Of a stretch of 64,000 nucleotides of DNA, positions 40,837-49,091 are shown in pieces (position 1 is the stretch's first letter; the number at the start of each line of letters is the position of its first letter). The translations under genes and the position numbers were made by a program. The notes under the pieces were generated by a model, which did no database searches, was not told the DNA's origin, and was given only the letters and a program-made list of their open reading frames with translations. Source of the stretch: Chloroflexota bacterium (GTDB lineage: Bacteria; Chloroflexota; Anaerolineae; Anaerolineales; UBA11579); the NCBI GenBank assembly GCA_023485685.1, contig JAMCZK010000038.1, positions 1-64,000 of the forward strand, given 5' to 3'.

Positions 40837-42294
40837 TCAGGAAGCCCCTAAGCGCTTCCTCCGCTTGGCCTTGTACAAGGCCACGTCGGCCAGTTCGATC
40901 AGTTCGGTGATGCCGCGGATCGGCGGCTGGTGCCCATTCGTGGAGGCTAAGCCGAAGCTGCAGCTCAGCGGCAGCTGCTTTCTGCCGGCCTTCACCCGTT
41001 CCTTTTGAACCGCGCCTTCCATGCGCCCCGCGATCATCTGGGCAGCCTCCTCCGAGGCGCCCGGCAGCACGACCATGAACTCGTCTCCGCCGTAGCGCCC
41101 GAACCAATCGTAGGGCCGCTTGTGCTGGTCGACCACCCGGGCTACGGCGTTCAGCGCCTGGTCTCCAGCGTTGTGTCCATAGGTGTCATTGATCTCTTTC
41201 AACCCGTCCATATCCACCAGCATCAGGCTCATCGGCTGCTGCTCACGCGCGTAGCGTTCCCATTCCGCTCGGGCATGCTGCAAGACGGTCTCCCGGTTCA
41301 AGATTCCGGTCAGCGGGTCGGTGCTGGCTTTCACCACCATATGCACCAGAGTACTCTTCATGCGTTGCTCTTCCATCACCTTTTGCGTCACGTCGCGGCC
41401 GGTGCTCTGGTAGTGAAGCGGCTTGCCATGCTCGTCCTTCACCAGTGAGAGGTTTGTCTCCAGCATCAATTCGTCACCGGCCTTGGTGACAACCCGTCGT
41501 GTGATGGGCGCCAGAAAATCCGTGCCCTTTACCGCCTCCAAGCGCTCTTGCACGTCCCGCCACTCATCGGCCGGAAATAGTTTTTGGACGGGCAGGTCAA
41601 CCATTTCTTTTGGTTTATAGGCCAGCATCTTTGCGGCCTGCTCATTCACTTCAATGAGCCTCAGATTCAAACCAAAGATGAACACAGCATCAGTGGTTTG
41701 CTCGAACAGTGCCCGAAAGCGGTACTCACTGTTGGCTAGATTCAGCGTGAGCGCTTGAATGATGCGCTTCGAATACAGGATCGTCCCGGCAGAAATCAGC
41801 AGGAGGGCGGTTTGAATCGAGAAGCGGATGATCGGCTCGTCATTGAGCACCAGTTGTGTCAGTTGCTGTGATTCGGCAAAATAAATCAATGAAAAATTGA
41901 AGAGGGTTGTGGCTATTACCACAATCAAGGTGAACCCCGTCGTTGTGACCAGCGCGGCCACCACCACTACAAAGGCCTGGGCGACCAGCGCAACGCTGGC
42001 AATTCCCCCGGAATAGAAAATGGAGACAGAAATAAGAATACCGGAGCCCAACACCAAAAGAACGGACGCCGGATTCAGGCCAAAACGAAACCACACCAGC
42101 CAGACCCCCACCTCAAAAAGGAGAAAAGCCGCAACCAATATAACGTCGATCGAAAAGACAGGGTCGGTTAGGATAATTACGACTGCTAAACCGAGCGTGA
42201 TGGGAATACCCAGAGAGAGCATCGCCCCCAGCAAGCGCGCACGCCAATTATCCCCCAGCCCCTCGTAGTGCGGAAACAACCTTTGGAGCCTCAA
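40837..42294 (-). CDS. Membrane diguanylate cyclase with PAS domain
   Basis: A 485-residue protein: about six N-terminal helices (25-185), a PAS domain (about 195-310; FRALFEQTTDAVFIFGLNLRLIEVNEQAA) and a GGDEF domain (about 325-480). The catalytic motif GGDEF is at 402-406, and the inhibitory site RPYD at 393-396 is present, so product feedback is expected. It makes cyclic di-GMP. The TTG start has no clear Shine-Dalgarno, so the exact N terminus is uncertain. Confidence 0.92.
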   Translation of the reverse strand: MRLQRLFPHYEGLGDNWRARLLGAMLSLGIPITLGLAVVIILTDPVFSIDVILVAAFLLFEVGVWLVWFRFGLNPASVLLVLGSGILISVSIFYSGGIASVALVAQAFVVVVAALVTTTGFTLIVVIATTLFNFSLIYFAESQQLTQLVLNDEPIIRFSIQTALLLISAGTILYSKRIIQALTLNLANSEYRFRALFEQTTDAVFIFGLNLRLIEVNEQAAKMLAYKPKEMVDLPVQKLFPADEWRDVQERLEAVKGTDFLAPITRRVVTKAGDELMLETNLSLVKDEHGKPLHYQSTGRDVTQKVMEEQRMKSTLVHMVVKASTDPLTGILNRETVLQHARAEWERYAREQQPMSLMLVDMDGLKEINDTYGHNAGDQALNAVARVVDQHKRPYDWFGRYGGDEFMVVLPGASEEAAQMIAGRMEGAVQKERVKAGRKQLPLSCSFGLASTNGHQPPIRGITELIELADVALYKAKRRKRLGAS

Positions 42295-42442
42295 GGCGAG
42301 TGGGCCCTTGCAAAAATGTTGGCCGCTATTCTAATTCATTTTCGAACCGACAAATAGTTCGGTCAGCCATCCTGGTTAGCTGCCTCAGCGACTCATCCGC
42401 ATCCAGCGGCAGGCAACCGCAGGGTCGAGGCGTCCGGATGGC

Positions 42443-43537
42443 TCACACATTCACTTTGATCACACCTTCCTCCGCCAGCTCAAATTGCGTGCCAAAGGGC
42501 TCCGAGGCGGCTTTCAGGCAACCCAGCATCCAGCGGGCATCCTCGGCGGCCGCACGCTGCAGCCGGAAACGCTGGATCTGCAACGGCACCAGTTCCAGTT
42601 TGCGCAGCTTGAACGGCGCAGAATCGAAATCCGCGAAAACCATGAACACCAGGTCATCGCGGAACTCTTCGTAGCCGCCGATGCCCTCGTAATCGTTGAT
42701 GAAGTCGCCGCAGCCATAGAAGACCAGGCGGCCATTGTAGAGCTCGACGGGCCGCGGGTGGTGCGAGGAGTGGCCATGGATGATGTCCACACCGACTTCA
42801 TCGATCAGCGCATGGGCAAAGCGCACCTGGGCCTGGGGCACCGCATAGCCCCAATTACCGCCCCAATGGATGCTGGCAACCACCACATCGCCCGGCTTGC
42901 GATGCTGCTCGATGGCTTCGCGAACCTGGCTGACGGCATCCGAAGCCAAGCTATCCAGCAACCAAACGCCAGGCGATTTGTCCGTTGTGCGCCAACTGCG
43001 CGGCACTCCGCTGGATTCCGTGCATATCGAGAAGATCAGTACCCTGTCGCTCCCGGTCTCGAAGATGGCCGGCGTCTGGGCGGCGGCAAGCGTTTCGCCC
43101 GCGCCGGCGTGCCGCACGCCGGCGCGCTCCAGCGTCGCAATCGTATCTCGCAGGCCATGCTCGCCCCAGTCCAAAACGTGGTTGTTCGCCAAGCAGCAAA
43201 TGTCGATGCCCGCCGCCGTCAACATAGCGGCGTTATCGGGGTGCATGCGATAGTTGATCCCCTTAGGCGCAAACTCGTCGCTAGACGTGATGGCCGTTTC
43301 TAAATTCACAACCTTCAGGTCTGCTTTTCTCTCCCGCCATATTTCCAACGCATCACCCCAAATATATTCGGGCGCCCCTCCGCGCGGAATGGGCCCATTG
43401 GCGCGCTCGGCCAGCATCACGTACTCGCGCGCATCCTTCACGGAATGCTCATGCAGGCGAGGATCGCTCGGATGGCGCAGAATCTGGTCGATCCCCCGCC
43501 CAGTCATCACGTCACCGCAAAGGAAGATGCGCATCAT
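42443..43537 (-). CDS. CapA-family (PGA_cap) metallophosphatase-like protein
   Basis: A 364-residue protein with the PGA_cap fold: FLCGDVMTGRG at the start, KVVNLETAIT, CLANNHVLDWGEHGL, SIHWGGNWGY and IIHGHSSHHPRP. These Asp, Asn and His residues form the calcineurin-like metal site. CapA proteins act in poly-gamma-glutamate or other envelope polymer synthesis. No signal peptide or membrane helix is seen, unlike classical CapA. A fragment of a second copy follows on the same strand upstream (43682-43735). Confidence 0.9.
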   Translation of the reverse strand: MMRIFLCGDVMTGRGIDQILRHPSDPRLHEHSVKDAREYVMLAERANGPIPRGGAPEYIWGDALEIWRERKADLKVVNLETAITSSDEFAPKGINYRMHPDNAAMLTAAGIDICCLANNHVLDWGEHGLRDTIATLERAGVRHAGAGETLAAAQTPAIFETGSDRVLIFSICTESSGVPRSWRTTDKSPGVWLLDSLASDAVSQVREAIEQHRKPGDVVVASIHWGGNWGYAVPQAQVRFAHALIDEVGVDIIHGHSSHHPRPVELYNGRLVFYGCGDFINDYEGIGGYEEFRDDLVFMVFADFDSAPFKLRKLELVPLQIQRFRLQRAAAEDARWMLGCLKAASEPFGTQFELAEEGVIKVNV

Positions 43538-43545
43538 AATAAAGA

Positions 43546-43635
43546 AGCTGTCAGCTATCAGCCGTCGGCCTTCAGCTAAACCATTTTCAGCCGCTAATTC
43601 TCAAATCAGAAATCGGCAATCAGAAATCAGCAATT
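43546..43635. repeat. Degenerate 7-nt tandem arrays upstream of capA
   Basis: Two blocks in 7-nt register: AGCTGTC, AGCTATC, AGCCGTC, GGCCTTC, AGCTAAA (43546-43580) and CTAATTC, TCAAATC, AGAAATC, GGCAATC, AGAAATC, AGCAATT (43594-43635). They lie between the capA start and the capA remnant. Confidence 0.75.
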
Positions 43636-43681
43636 TATTACAGTAGTTTCTTGCAAACCTCCGGGTGATCCAGAACCCTGT

Positions 43682-43735
43682 CCAATCCAGCGGGCATCCT
43701 CGGCTGCTGCACGCTGCAACCGGAAACGGTGGATC
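43682..43735 (-). pseudogene. Fragment of a second capA gene
   Basis: On the minus strand this encodes RFRLQRAAAEDARW, matching the C-terminal region of the intact CapA. The DNA matches 42530-42583 at most positions, with scattered silent changes. It is a remnant of a duplicated capA, cut away by whatever placed the glycosyltransferase gene and the 7-nt arrays here. Confidence 0.65.
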
Positions 43736-43746
43736 CCGTGAGATCG

Positions 43747-45093
43747 TCAAGGCGTGAAAATATGGATATAGGGCAGGAAAATTTCACCTCGGTCATTGGG
43801 TCGATGCCTCCCATTGGCTACTGTTTCCAGATCCTGCGCATCTTCCCAAGAATTGACGCCGACGCTCTCAAGCCGAGCCCTTATATCCTCGTATCGTTGG
43901 ACAGGAATCGTTGCCGCAGCAGCAAATTCACCATAAACAAAGGAGGCGTTTGCCTGGTTCCAGGTTACGCTCTGCGGATGGAGGGATTCGAGCGCAAAAA
44001 AACGAAAATACAACGAACCCGTAAACAACCAGACCAGAAGGAGGGCGGCCATGGGTTTCCCTCCATTCAGGTGAAAGAAAATCATCTCCAATTGCGCACC
44101 CAAAAACAAACAAAAAAATGTCAGCGGAAAAAACAACAAGTTTGGCCGGGTATAGCCACTTATGGCAAGGACGGTGAGTGAGATCACTGTACAAAATAAC
44201 CAGATTAACGAAACGCGACTCACTTTGAAATAAGAGACAAATATAATAAACAACAAGATAAAAGGCCAACTGATCAGGAAAAATCTTGAAAAAGCGTCAA
44301 AGCTGGTGATCCCGGTTAAACCATATCCAAGCTCGGCAATGGTCAAAAGAGCCTGCGGGAAAATGGGTTGCAATGGTTCAGGTTGAGGAACAAAAACAGT
44401 TCTTAATCCAAAATAGATCGACCCGGCCAGGAGACAAGCTGCTAAATACACGTGCATCTTCCAAGTTGACTTTCCCTTGTCCACAGTTCGCCCTGCATAG
44501 AGATAACCCAGCAGAATGATCACAAGGATTGCGGCAATCGAATCTTCCCTAACAAATAGGTTGATAACAGAAAGAAGAACGGATAGGGAATAAAAACCGA
44601 TCTGGCTTCTATCAATGGCTGTTATAAGACAGGTCAGGGAAAGTATGAAGAGAACTGCTTGCAATAAACGAGTTCCATCGGTAACCCAAACAAGGTGGGG
44701 AATGTTATATCGAGCGACAAGGATCAAGCTGGCTGCCACAAGACCGAATCCCCAGGACATGCCGAACTTATAAGCTACCCAGCACAACAACGTTAAATAA
44801 AAAGCAAACAGGGCCGCCTGAAAAACCCGATGGGCAATAACATCTTCTCCAAAAAAGAAGTACCGTAAATGATTGAATAGAGTTGTCAGGGGTCTATATC
44901 CACGAGACTCTATTCCATCCACATCCCAATTGCCAACAAAGGCCGAACGAAGTTCCTCGGGGGTAAATGCCCTGATCAAGTGCAGGTCATCATAAAAAAA
45001 GGGGTTATCAATCGCTTTCCAGGAAACCAGGATCGCCAAAATGACGAAAAATATGAAGGCAAGCAAAACCAACTGTCTTGGTTGCAGTTGCAT
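43747..45093 (-). CDS. Polytopic membrane protein, glycosyltransferase-like
   Basis: About 448 residues with ten or eleven helices. The first extracellular loop has NPFFYDDLHLIRAFTPEEL and RGYRPLTTLFNHLRYFFFG, close to the DD and YRPL motifs of GT39/TMTC-like protein mannosyltransferases and related GT-C enzymes. The C terminus is a soluble tail. ATG at 45091-45093 (MQLQPRQLV) is preferred to a TTG upstream. The gene is distinctly AT-rich relative to its neighbours and sits between broken copies of capA and a DUF1028 gene, so it was probably inserted. Substrate unknown. Confidence 0.6.
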   Translation of the reverse strand: MQLQPRQLVLLAFIFFVILAILVSWKAIDNPFFYDDLHLIRAFTPEELRSAFVGNWDVDGIESRGYRPLTTLFNHLRYFFFGEDVIAHRVFQAALFAFYLTLLCWVAYKFGMSWGFGLVAASLILVARYNIPHLVWVTDGTRLLQAVLFILSLTCLITAIDRSQIGFYSLSVLLSVINLFVREDSIAAILVIILLGYLYAGRTVDKGKSTWKMHVYLAACLLAGSIYFGLRTVFVPQPEPLQPIFPQALLTIAELGYGLTGITSFDAFSRFFLISWPFILLFIIFVSYFKVSRVSLIWLFCTVISLTVLAISGYTRPNLLFFPLTFFCLFLGAQLEMIFFHLNGGKPMAALLLVWLFTGSLYFRFFALESLHPQSVTWNQANASFVYGEFAAAATIPVQRYEDIRARLESVGVNSWEDAQDLETVANGRHRPNDRGEIFLPYIHIFTP

Positions 45094-45095
45094 AT

Positions 45096-45398
45096 TTACT
45101 CGCAATTCTTAATAAATATGAATCGTTCTCTCATCCAGCAGGTAACGGGTAATTGCCTATTCTCATTTCTCCTTTCTCTTGCATGTACCTCCTTATCCCC
45201 TTCCTCGGCGCTGTAACCCTGCGCCATCAACTCGATGCCCATCGGCCCAAAAGCAATGTTGGTCAGGGACTGTGTGGCCACCGCGCCCACCCCGGCGCGT
45301 ACCCAGGGCACCACCGCTCCCACGCTGGGCTGGTGCGTCTGCACACCGACGCCGAACTGCTTGGTTTCAGGATCATAAGCAACAATCGAGTAGGTCAT
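45096..45398 (-). pseudogene. DUF1028 gene, truncated after about 66 residues
   Basis: The frame starts MTYSIVAYDPETKQFGVGVQ, then VGAVVPWVRAGVGAVATQSL and GPMGIELMAQGYSAEE, the N-terminal third of a DUF1028 protein (normally about 220 or more residues). From about 45200 on, the sequence is unrelated and the frame runs to the edge of the glycosyltransferase gene. The truncation coincides with the change to AT-rich DNA. Confidence 0.75.
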
Positions 45399-45431
45399 GG
45401 GACACCTCGAAGGAAATTAGACCATGAAAAA

Positions 45432-45480
45432 AGCGGTCAGCGATCAGCTTTCAGCTATTAGCAATTAGCTTTTAGCTTTC
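45432..45480. repeat. Degenerate 7-nt tandem array (seven units)
   Basis: AGCGGTC, AGCGATC, AGCTTTC, AGCTATT, AGCAATT, AGCTTTT, AGCTTTC, all in 7-nt register. It lies just upstream of the truncated DUF1028 gene. It shares unit consensus AGCtaTC with the arrays at 15285 and 43546. Confidence 0.82.
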
Positions 45481-45948
45481 TTCCGTTCTGCTATTCTGCG
45501 GGAGAGGGGAATTGGTGAGGGGCGACTTCCTTGACGATGCCCTTCAATTTCAAGCCGAATTCCCAAAACCGTGCATTAATAGACCCATGCAGCGCAAGAA
45601 CATCAATCAACCCTTGTCAGGCCCCGCCCTAGGCACCGCCCTGAACCCTGCCTTGACCCTGAACGTAGTGAAGGGGAAGTGAAGGGAACAGCTTGCGGAG
45701 CCTGCCCTGAACGGAGCGAATGGGACGAATGGGTAGGTCGACCCCACCCACACCTCGCGGAATAATATCCTGACTGTTACGGAAGATTTCAATGTGCAAC
45801 GTGTCAACTTGTAATGGTGCGCTCCCCCGGAAATTGCACATTGCACATAGTAGGTCGGAGAATAAGGTGCCATAAGATTTGGCATTGGGACGTCGGACTT
45901 TGGACTTTGGACGTTTGGCACAAAGCTTGCATCAACGGGTGAGTAACT
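45481..45948. other. Intergenic stretch with repeat fragments
   Basis: No gene. CCTTGACCCTGAACGTAGTG followed by AAGGGG (about 45651-45677) and CCTGCCCTGAACGGAGCG belong to the repeat type seen at 23.4 and 38.1 kb. A 7-nt array GGGACGT, CGGACTT, TGGACTT, TGGACGT lies at 45887-45914, about 35 bp before the next gene. Confidence 0.55.
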
Positions 45949-47169
45949 ATGGCACTTAACGGTAAAGGTATTTACCTCTGGCAGATCCAGCGCGTAGCAA
46001 GCGGCGACCCCGCGGCCATCGCCAATATGGCGGCTGCGGCCAACCTGACCCACGTGCTGATCAAGGTCGCCGACGGCAAATATGGCTACGGCTTCTCAAA
46101 CGGCACCGACTTGGTGCCAGGCGTGGTGGCCGCCCTGCGCGCTAAAGGCATCCAGGCTTGGGGCTGGCAGTATGTCTACGGCGCCGACCACAAGGCCGAG
46201 GCCCAAAAAGCCATTGACCGCATCAAAATGCTAAAGCTGGACGGTTTCGTAGTAAATGCCGAAGGCCAATTCAAAGCCAAAAGCATGGCGGATATTGCCA
46301 GCAAGTACATGAAGCTTCTCCGTGCGGGTGTCGGCAACTTCCCCATCGGCCTCAGCACCTATCGCTATCCGACGGTCCATTATCAGTTCCCTTACGGGGT
46401 TTTCCTGGAATATTGCGATTACAACCTTCCCCAGATCTACTGGATCGAATCGGTGAACCCCGCCCAGCAGTTGAAAAAATCCTACGACGAATACAAAGCC
46501 ATAAAACCCTGGCGTCCCTTCATCCCCACCGGCGCGGCTTTCGCCCAGGGCAACTGGACAGTTACTCCGGCGCAAATCAACGAATTCCTCGCCAAAGCCC
46601 GCGCCATGCAATTGCCCGGCGCCAACTTTTGGGAGATGGGCGCGGCCAACGATAACGGCGCCCAACTCTGGAACGCCATCCGGTCTTACGACTGGGCTAC
46701 GGGGACGGCGCCTACACCAGAGCCCGGTCCCGAACCGCAACCGGTTCCAACTCCCACGCCGCCGCCCGCTACCAAGCCCGATATCCTAAACCGCTACCTG
46801 GCCGCGCTGAACAGCCAAAATGCAAACAAACCCACTTTGCTGTACGAAAAAAATACCAGCAAACTATTTGCCGGCAACAAGAAGTACAAAGGGCGCACCG
46901 AGATTTATGCCTTTTACAACAAGCTCTTCAAGAACGTCATGCCCAAAGCCACGTTTAGCTATCGAACCTGGTCCTGGAAGGGCAACGTGTATAAGGTCAA
47001 TTGGAAAGCCATATCGGGAAGTAGAAGCTGGATGGGCGCCGACACGATCATCATGAGCACAACCAACCCTAACCTGATCGATCAGCATTACACTGCGATC
47101 CCCAAGTCGAAATCCATCGACCCGGACGACGAGTCTATTTTTTCAGAAGCCGGGCCAATTCCCGTATAA
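45949..47169 (+). CDS. TIM-barrel-like glycosidase-type protein with NTF2-like C-terminal domain
   Basis: A 406-residue protein. Residues 1-245 resemble the TIM-barrel fold of glycoside-hydrolase-like proteins (KGIYLWQIQRV, VLIKVADGKYGYG, IQAWGWQYVYG, GFVVNAEGQFKAK, PIGLSTYRYP, PQIYWIES). Acidic residues at strand ends could be catalytic. A Pro-rich linker (PTPEPGPEPQPVPTPTPPP) joins a C-terminal NTF2/SnoaL-like domain (RYLAALNSQNANKPTLLYEK). No signal peptide is seen. The function is not assigned; cell-wall or polysaccharide cleavage is possible. Confidence 0.7.
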   Translation: MALNGKGIYLWQIQRVASGDPAAIANMAAAANLTHVLIKVADGKYGYGFSNGTDLVPGVVAALRAKGIQAWGWQYVYGADHKAEAQKAIDRIKMLKLDGFVVNAEGQFKAKSMADIASKYMKLLRAGVGNFPIGLSTYRYPTVHYQFPYGVFLEYCDYNLPQIYWIESVNPAQQLKKSYDEYKAIKPWRPFIPTGAAFAQGNWTVTPAQINEFLAKARAMQLPGANFWEMGAANDNGAQLWNAIRSYDWATGTAPTPEPGPEPQPVPTPTPPPATKPDILNRYLAALNSQNANKPTLLYEKNTSKLFAGNKKYKGRTEIYAFYNKLFKNVMPKATFSYRTWSWKGNVYKVNWKAISGSRSWMGADTIIMSTTNPNLIDQHYTAIPKSKSIDPDDESIFSEAGPIPV

Positions 47170-47590
47170 ACCCGGCCTGCGCCGGGTTTATTTTTTCACT
47201 CCCCTCGGAAAGCGAAAACCACGCGGCCCGGTCTATTTCGGGAAATTCCCGCGTCTTCCCGGATTTCGGCGGCCACTCCATCTCGAAAGCGTTGCTCTGA
47301 ACCTGAGCCGGATCGAGATCGGCCTCCACTGTCCAAGCGTGCACGATCTTGCCGCTCTTTAGCGTTACCGGAGCCAAGGATCTGAACTCGCCACTGATGC
47401 TCAATCCGGTTTCCTCCTGGAATTCTCGCCGGGCAGCCGCCAGTGGATCCTCCTCGTCGAATTCGCCCTTAGGAATTGTCCAGGCGCCGGAACCCTTCTT
47501 GGCCCAAAACGGCCCGCCGGGGTGCACCAGAAATACCTCCGGCTGATCCCGAAATCTGTAAACCAGAATACCAGCGCTCTTTTTTGGCAC
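47135..47590 (-). CDS. NUDIX hydrolase
   Basis: About 151 residues with the Nudix box GEFDEEDPLAAARREFQEETGLSI matching G-x5-E-x7-R-E-x2-E-E-x-G. The flanking SAGILVYRF and WTIPKGEFDEED fit the diadenosine-polyphosphate or MutT-like branch, which starts MPKKSAG. GTG at 47588-47590 gives this family start; a TTG at 47644 would add 18 residues. Its 3' end overlaps the convergent gene by 35 bp and contains that gene's terminator hairpin within codons. Confidence 0.88.
   Translation of the reverse strand: MPKKSAGILVYRFRDQPEVFLVHPGGPFWAKKGSGAWTIPKGEFDEEDPLAAARREFQEETGLSISGEFRSLAPVTLKSGKIVHAWTVEADLDPAQVQSNAFEMEWPPKSGKTREFPEIDRAAWFSLSEGSEKINPAQAGFIRELARLLKK
47168..47196 (+). terminator. Terminator lying inside the NUDIX coding sequence
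   Basis: AAACCCGGC, CTGC, GCCGGGTTT, then ATTTTTT. It starts within the stop codon of the plus-strand gene and is at the same time coding for the C-terminal part of the NUDIX protein (KINPAQAG). Confidence 0.85.
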
Positions 47591-47735
47591 GCCTTTGATT
47601 GTAATGTACCCAAAATCTGGCGTAACCCGCCTTTTTAGCCCCAATACCCAGCGCTTGACTCGATTAGCACTTCTGTTCTATACTCTACCCAACTTTAGAA
47701 CACTTGTTTCTGCCCAATTCGGGTAAGGAGAAGAG

Positions 47736-48386
47736 ATGGTCAATCGAGGATTGCTAAGTCAGTTCAACTGGTCGGCCCGCCTGCAGCGCAACCTAGTCTG
47801 GGGGCTGCTGATCGCCGGCGCGCTGGTGGCGTTCGAAGCCTTCAATTACAGCACCACCGAGTTCGCCATGCGCGACCTGTTGGGCGATTTACGTTTCGGC
47901 GGCATCGGCTGGGCCACCATTTTGGCCCTGGCGTTCTGCAGCATCGATTTCGCCGGTATTGCCCACATGTTCAGCAATGGCACCAATCTGAAAGAAAAGC
48001 AGGGCCTGGAAGTTTGGTACCTGTTTGCCGCCTGGCTGCTGGCCGCCACGATGAATGCCATCCTGACCTGGTGGGGGGTCTCTGTCGCTATTTTGGAGCA
48101 CGGCAGCCTGGGCAACGCCCTATTGGGCCGTGAAACACTATTGCAGATCGTGCCTGCATTCGTTGCAGTGCTGGTCTGGCTGATTCGCGTGCTGGTCATC
48201 GGAACCCTGATCACCGCCGGCGGCAAGCTGTTCGCTGCGCCCGGCAGTACCCAGCGCACCATGCCGCCCAGCCTGCGCCGGGTCCAACCCAGCCAGAACA
48301 GTCGCGTTGCGCAACCCGCCATGCGGCATGGGTTGGTACCGAATAAAGTAGACGAGCCAGTCTACGTAGATCAGGGCGAATTCTAG
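47736..48386 (+). CDS. Four-helix membrane protein of unknown function
   Basis: A 216-residue protein with about four helices: LVWGLLIAGALVAFEAF, GWATILALAFCSIDFAGIA, LFAAWLLAATMNAILTWWGV and LLQIVPAFVAVLVWLIRVLV. The C-terminal 45 residues are soluble and Pro/Arg/Gln-rich. AAGGAG precedes the ATG. Helix 2 contains Cys and Asp within the membrane. No family recognised. A hairpin terminator follows. Confidence 0.7.
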   Translation: MVNRGLLSQFNWSARLQRNLVWGLLIAGALVAFEAFNYSTTEFAMRDLLGDLRFGGIGWATILALAFCSIDFAGIAHMFSNGTNLKEKQGLEVWYLFAAWLLAATMNAILTWWGVSVAILEHGSLGNALLGRETLLQIVPAFVAVLVWLIRVLVIGTLITAGGKLFAAPGSTQRTMPPSLRRVQPSQNSRVAQPAMRHGLVPNKVDEPVYVDQGEF

Positions 48387-48404
48387 TCCGGGCAACACAC
48401 ATCT

Positions 48405-49091
48405 GTGCAAAGAGCGATTCTTCTCTCCGAAGACTTGCATCAAGATGGAGAGGCAGCCCAAAGAGGTGGTTGCCTCTCCATCTTATTATTCCCGCCCTTT
48501 TCCTCAATCCTATTCAGCGCGTTGTTGTTTTTGGGTCTAACGAAAATCACGTTGCCTCCCACGGCGAGCAACGAGATTGAAAGCCAATCCGGGCGACCCG
48601 CTCAACTCTTTACGCAGCAAGTACTGTACTGGAAGCCAGAAATCATCCGGTGGGCCGCTGACAACAATCTCGATCCCAACTTGGTCGCCACGGTCATGCA
48701 AATTGAATCCTGCGGGAACCCGAATGCAGTTTCCAGCGCCGGCGCGATGGGATTGTTCCAAGTCATGCCGTATCACTTTGCCGAAGGCGAAAATCCGTTT
48801 TCGCCAAATACCAATGCGGCGCGCGGGCTGAATTATTTGCGGAATTCGCTGGAAGCATTCCATGGAGATTCGGGATTGGCGCTGGCCGGATACAACGGCG
48901 GCATCAACGGCGCCAGACGCCCGCAATCCGAGTGGGCGCAGGAAACGCGGGATTACCAATTTTGGGGAGAGAATATTTATGCCGATGCAGCGGCCGGGCG
49001 CCAAAGCAGCCCGGTTCTGGAGCAATGGTTGGCGGCGGGCGGAGCTAGCCTATGCGCTCAGGCTGAGCAGCGAGAGGCTTACGCTCGCTGA
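48405..49091 (+). CDS. Lytic transglycosylase (SLT domain)
   Basis: Up to 228 residues; the true start is uncertain because the first 25 codons run through a terminator-like hairpin. A signal peptide region (SILFSALLFLGLTKI) is followed by the SLT domain: VATVMQIESCGNPNAVSSAGAMGLFQVMP, where Glu in QIES is catalytic, then ALAGYNGG. The enzyme cuts peptidoglycan between MurNAc and GlcNAc. Its end overlaps the histidine kinase gene on the other strand by 47 bp. Confidence 0.88.
   Translation: MQRAILLSEDLHQDGEAAQRGGCLSILLFPPFSSILFSALLFLGLTKITLPPTASNEIESQSGRPAQLFTQQVLYWKPEIIRWAADNNLDPNLVATVMQIESCGNPNAVSSAGAMGLFQVMPYHFAEGENPFSPNTNAARGLNYLRNSLEAFHGDSGLALAGYNGGINGARRPQSEWAQETRDYQFWGENIYADAAAGRQSSPVLEQWLAAGGASLCAQAEQREAYAR
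48444..48490 (+). terminator. Terminator of the membrane-protein gene
   Basis: GATGGAGAGGCA and TGCCTCTCCATC form a 12-bp perfect stem around a 15-nt loop, then TTATTATT. It lies 58 bp after the stop of the four-helix membrane protein gene and before the first credible start of the transglycosylase. Confidence 0.75.
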
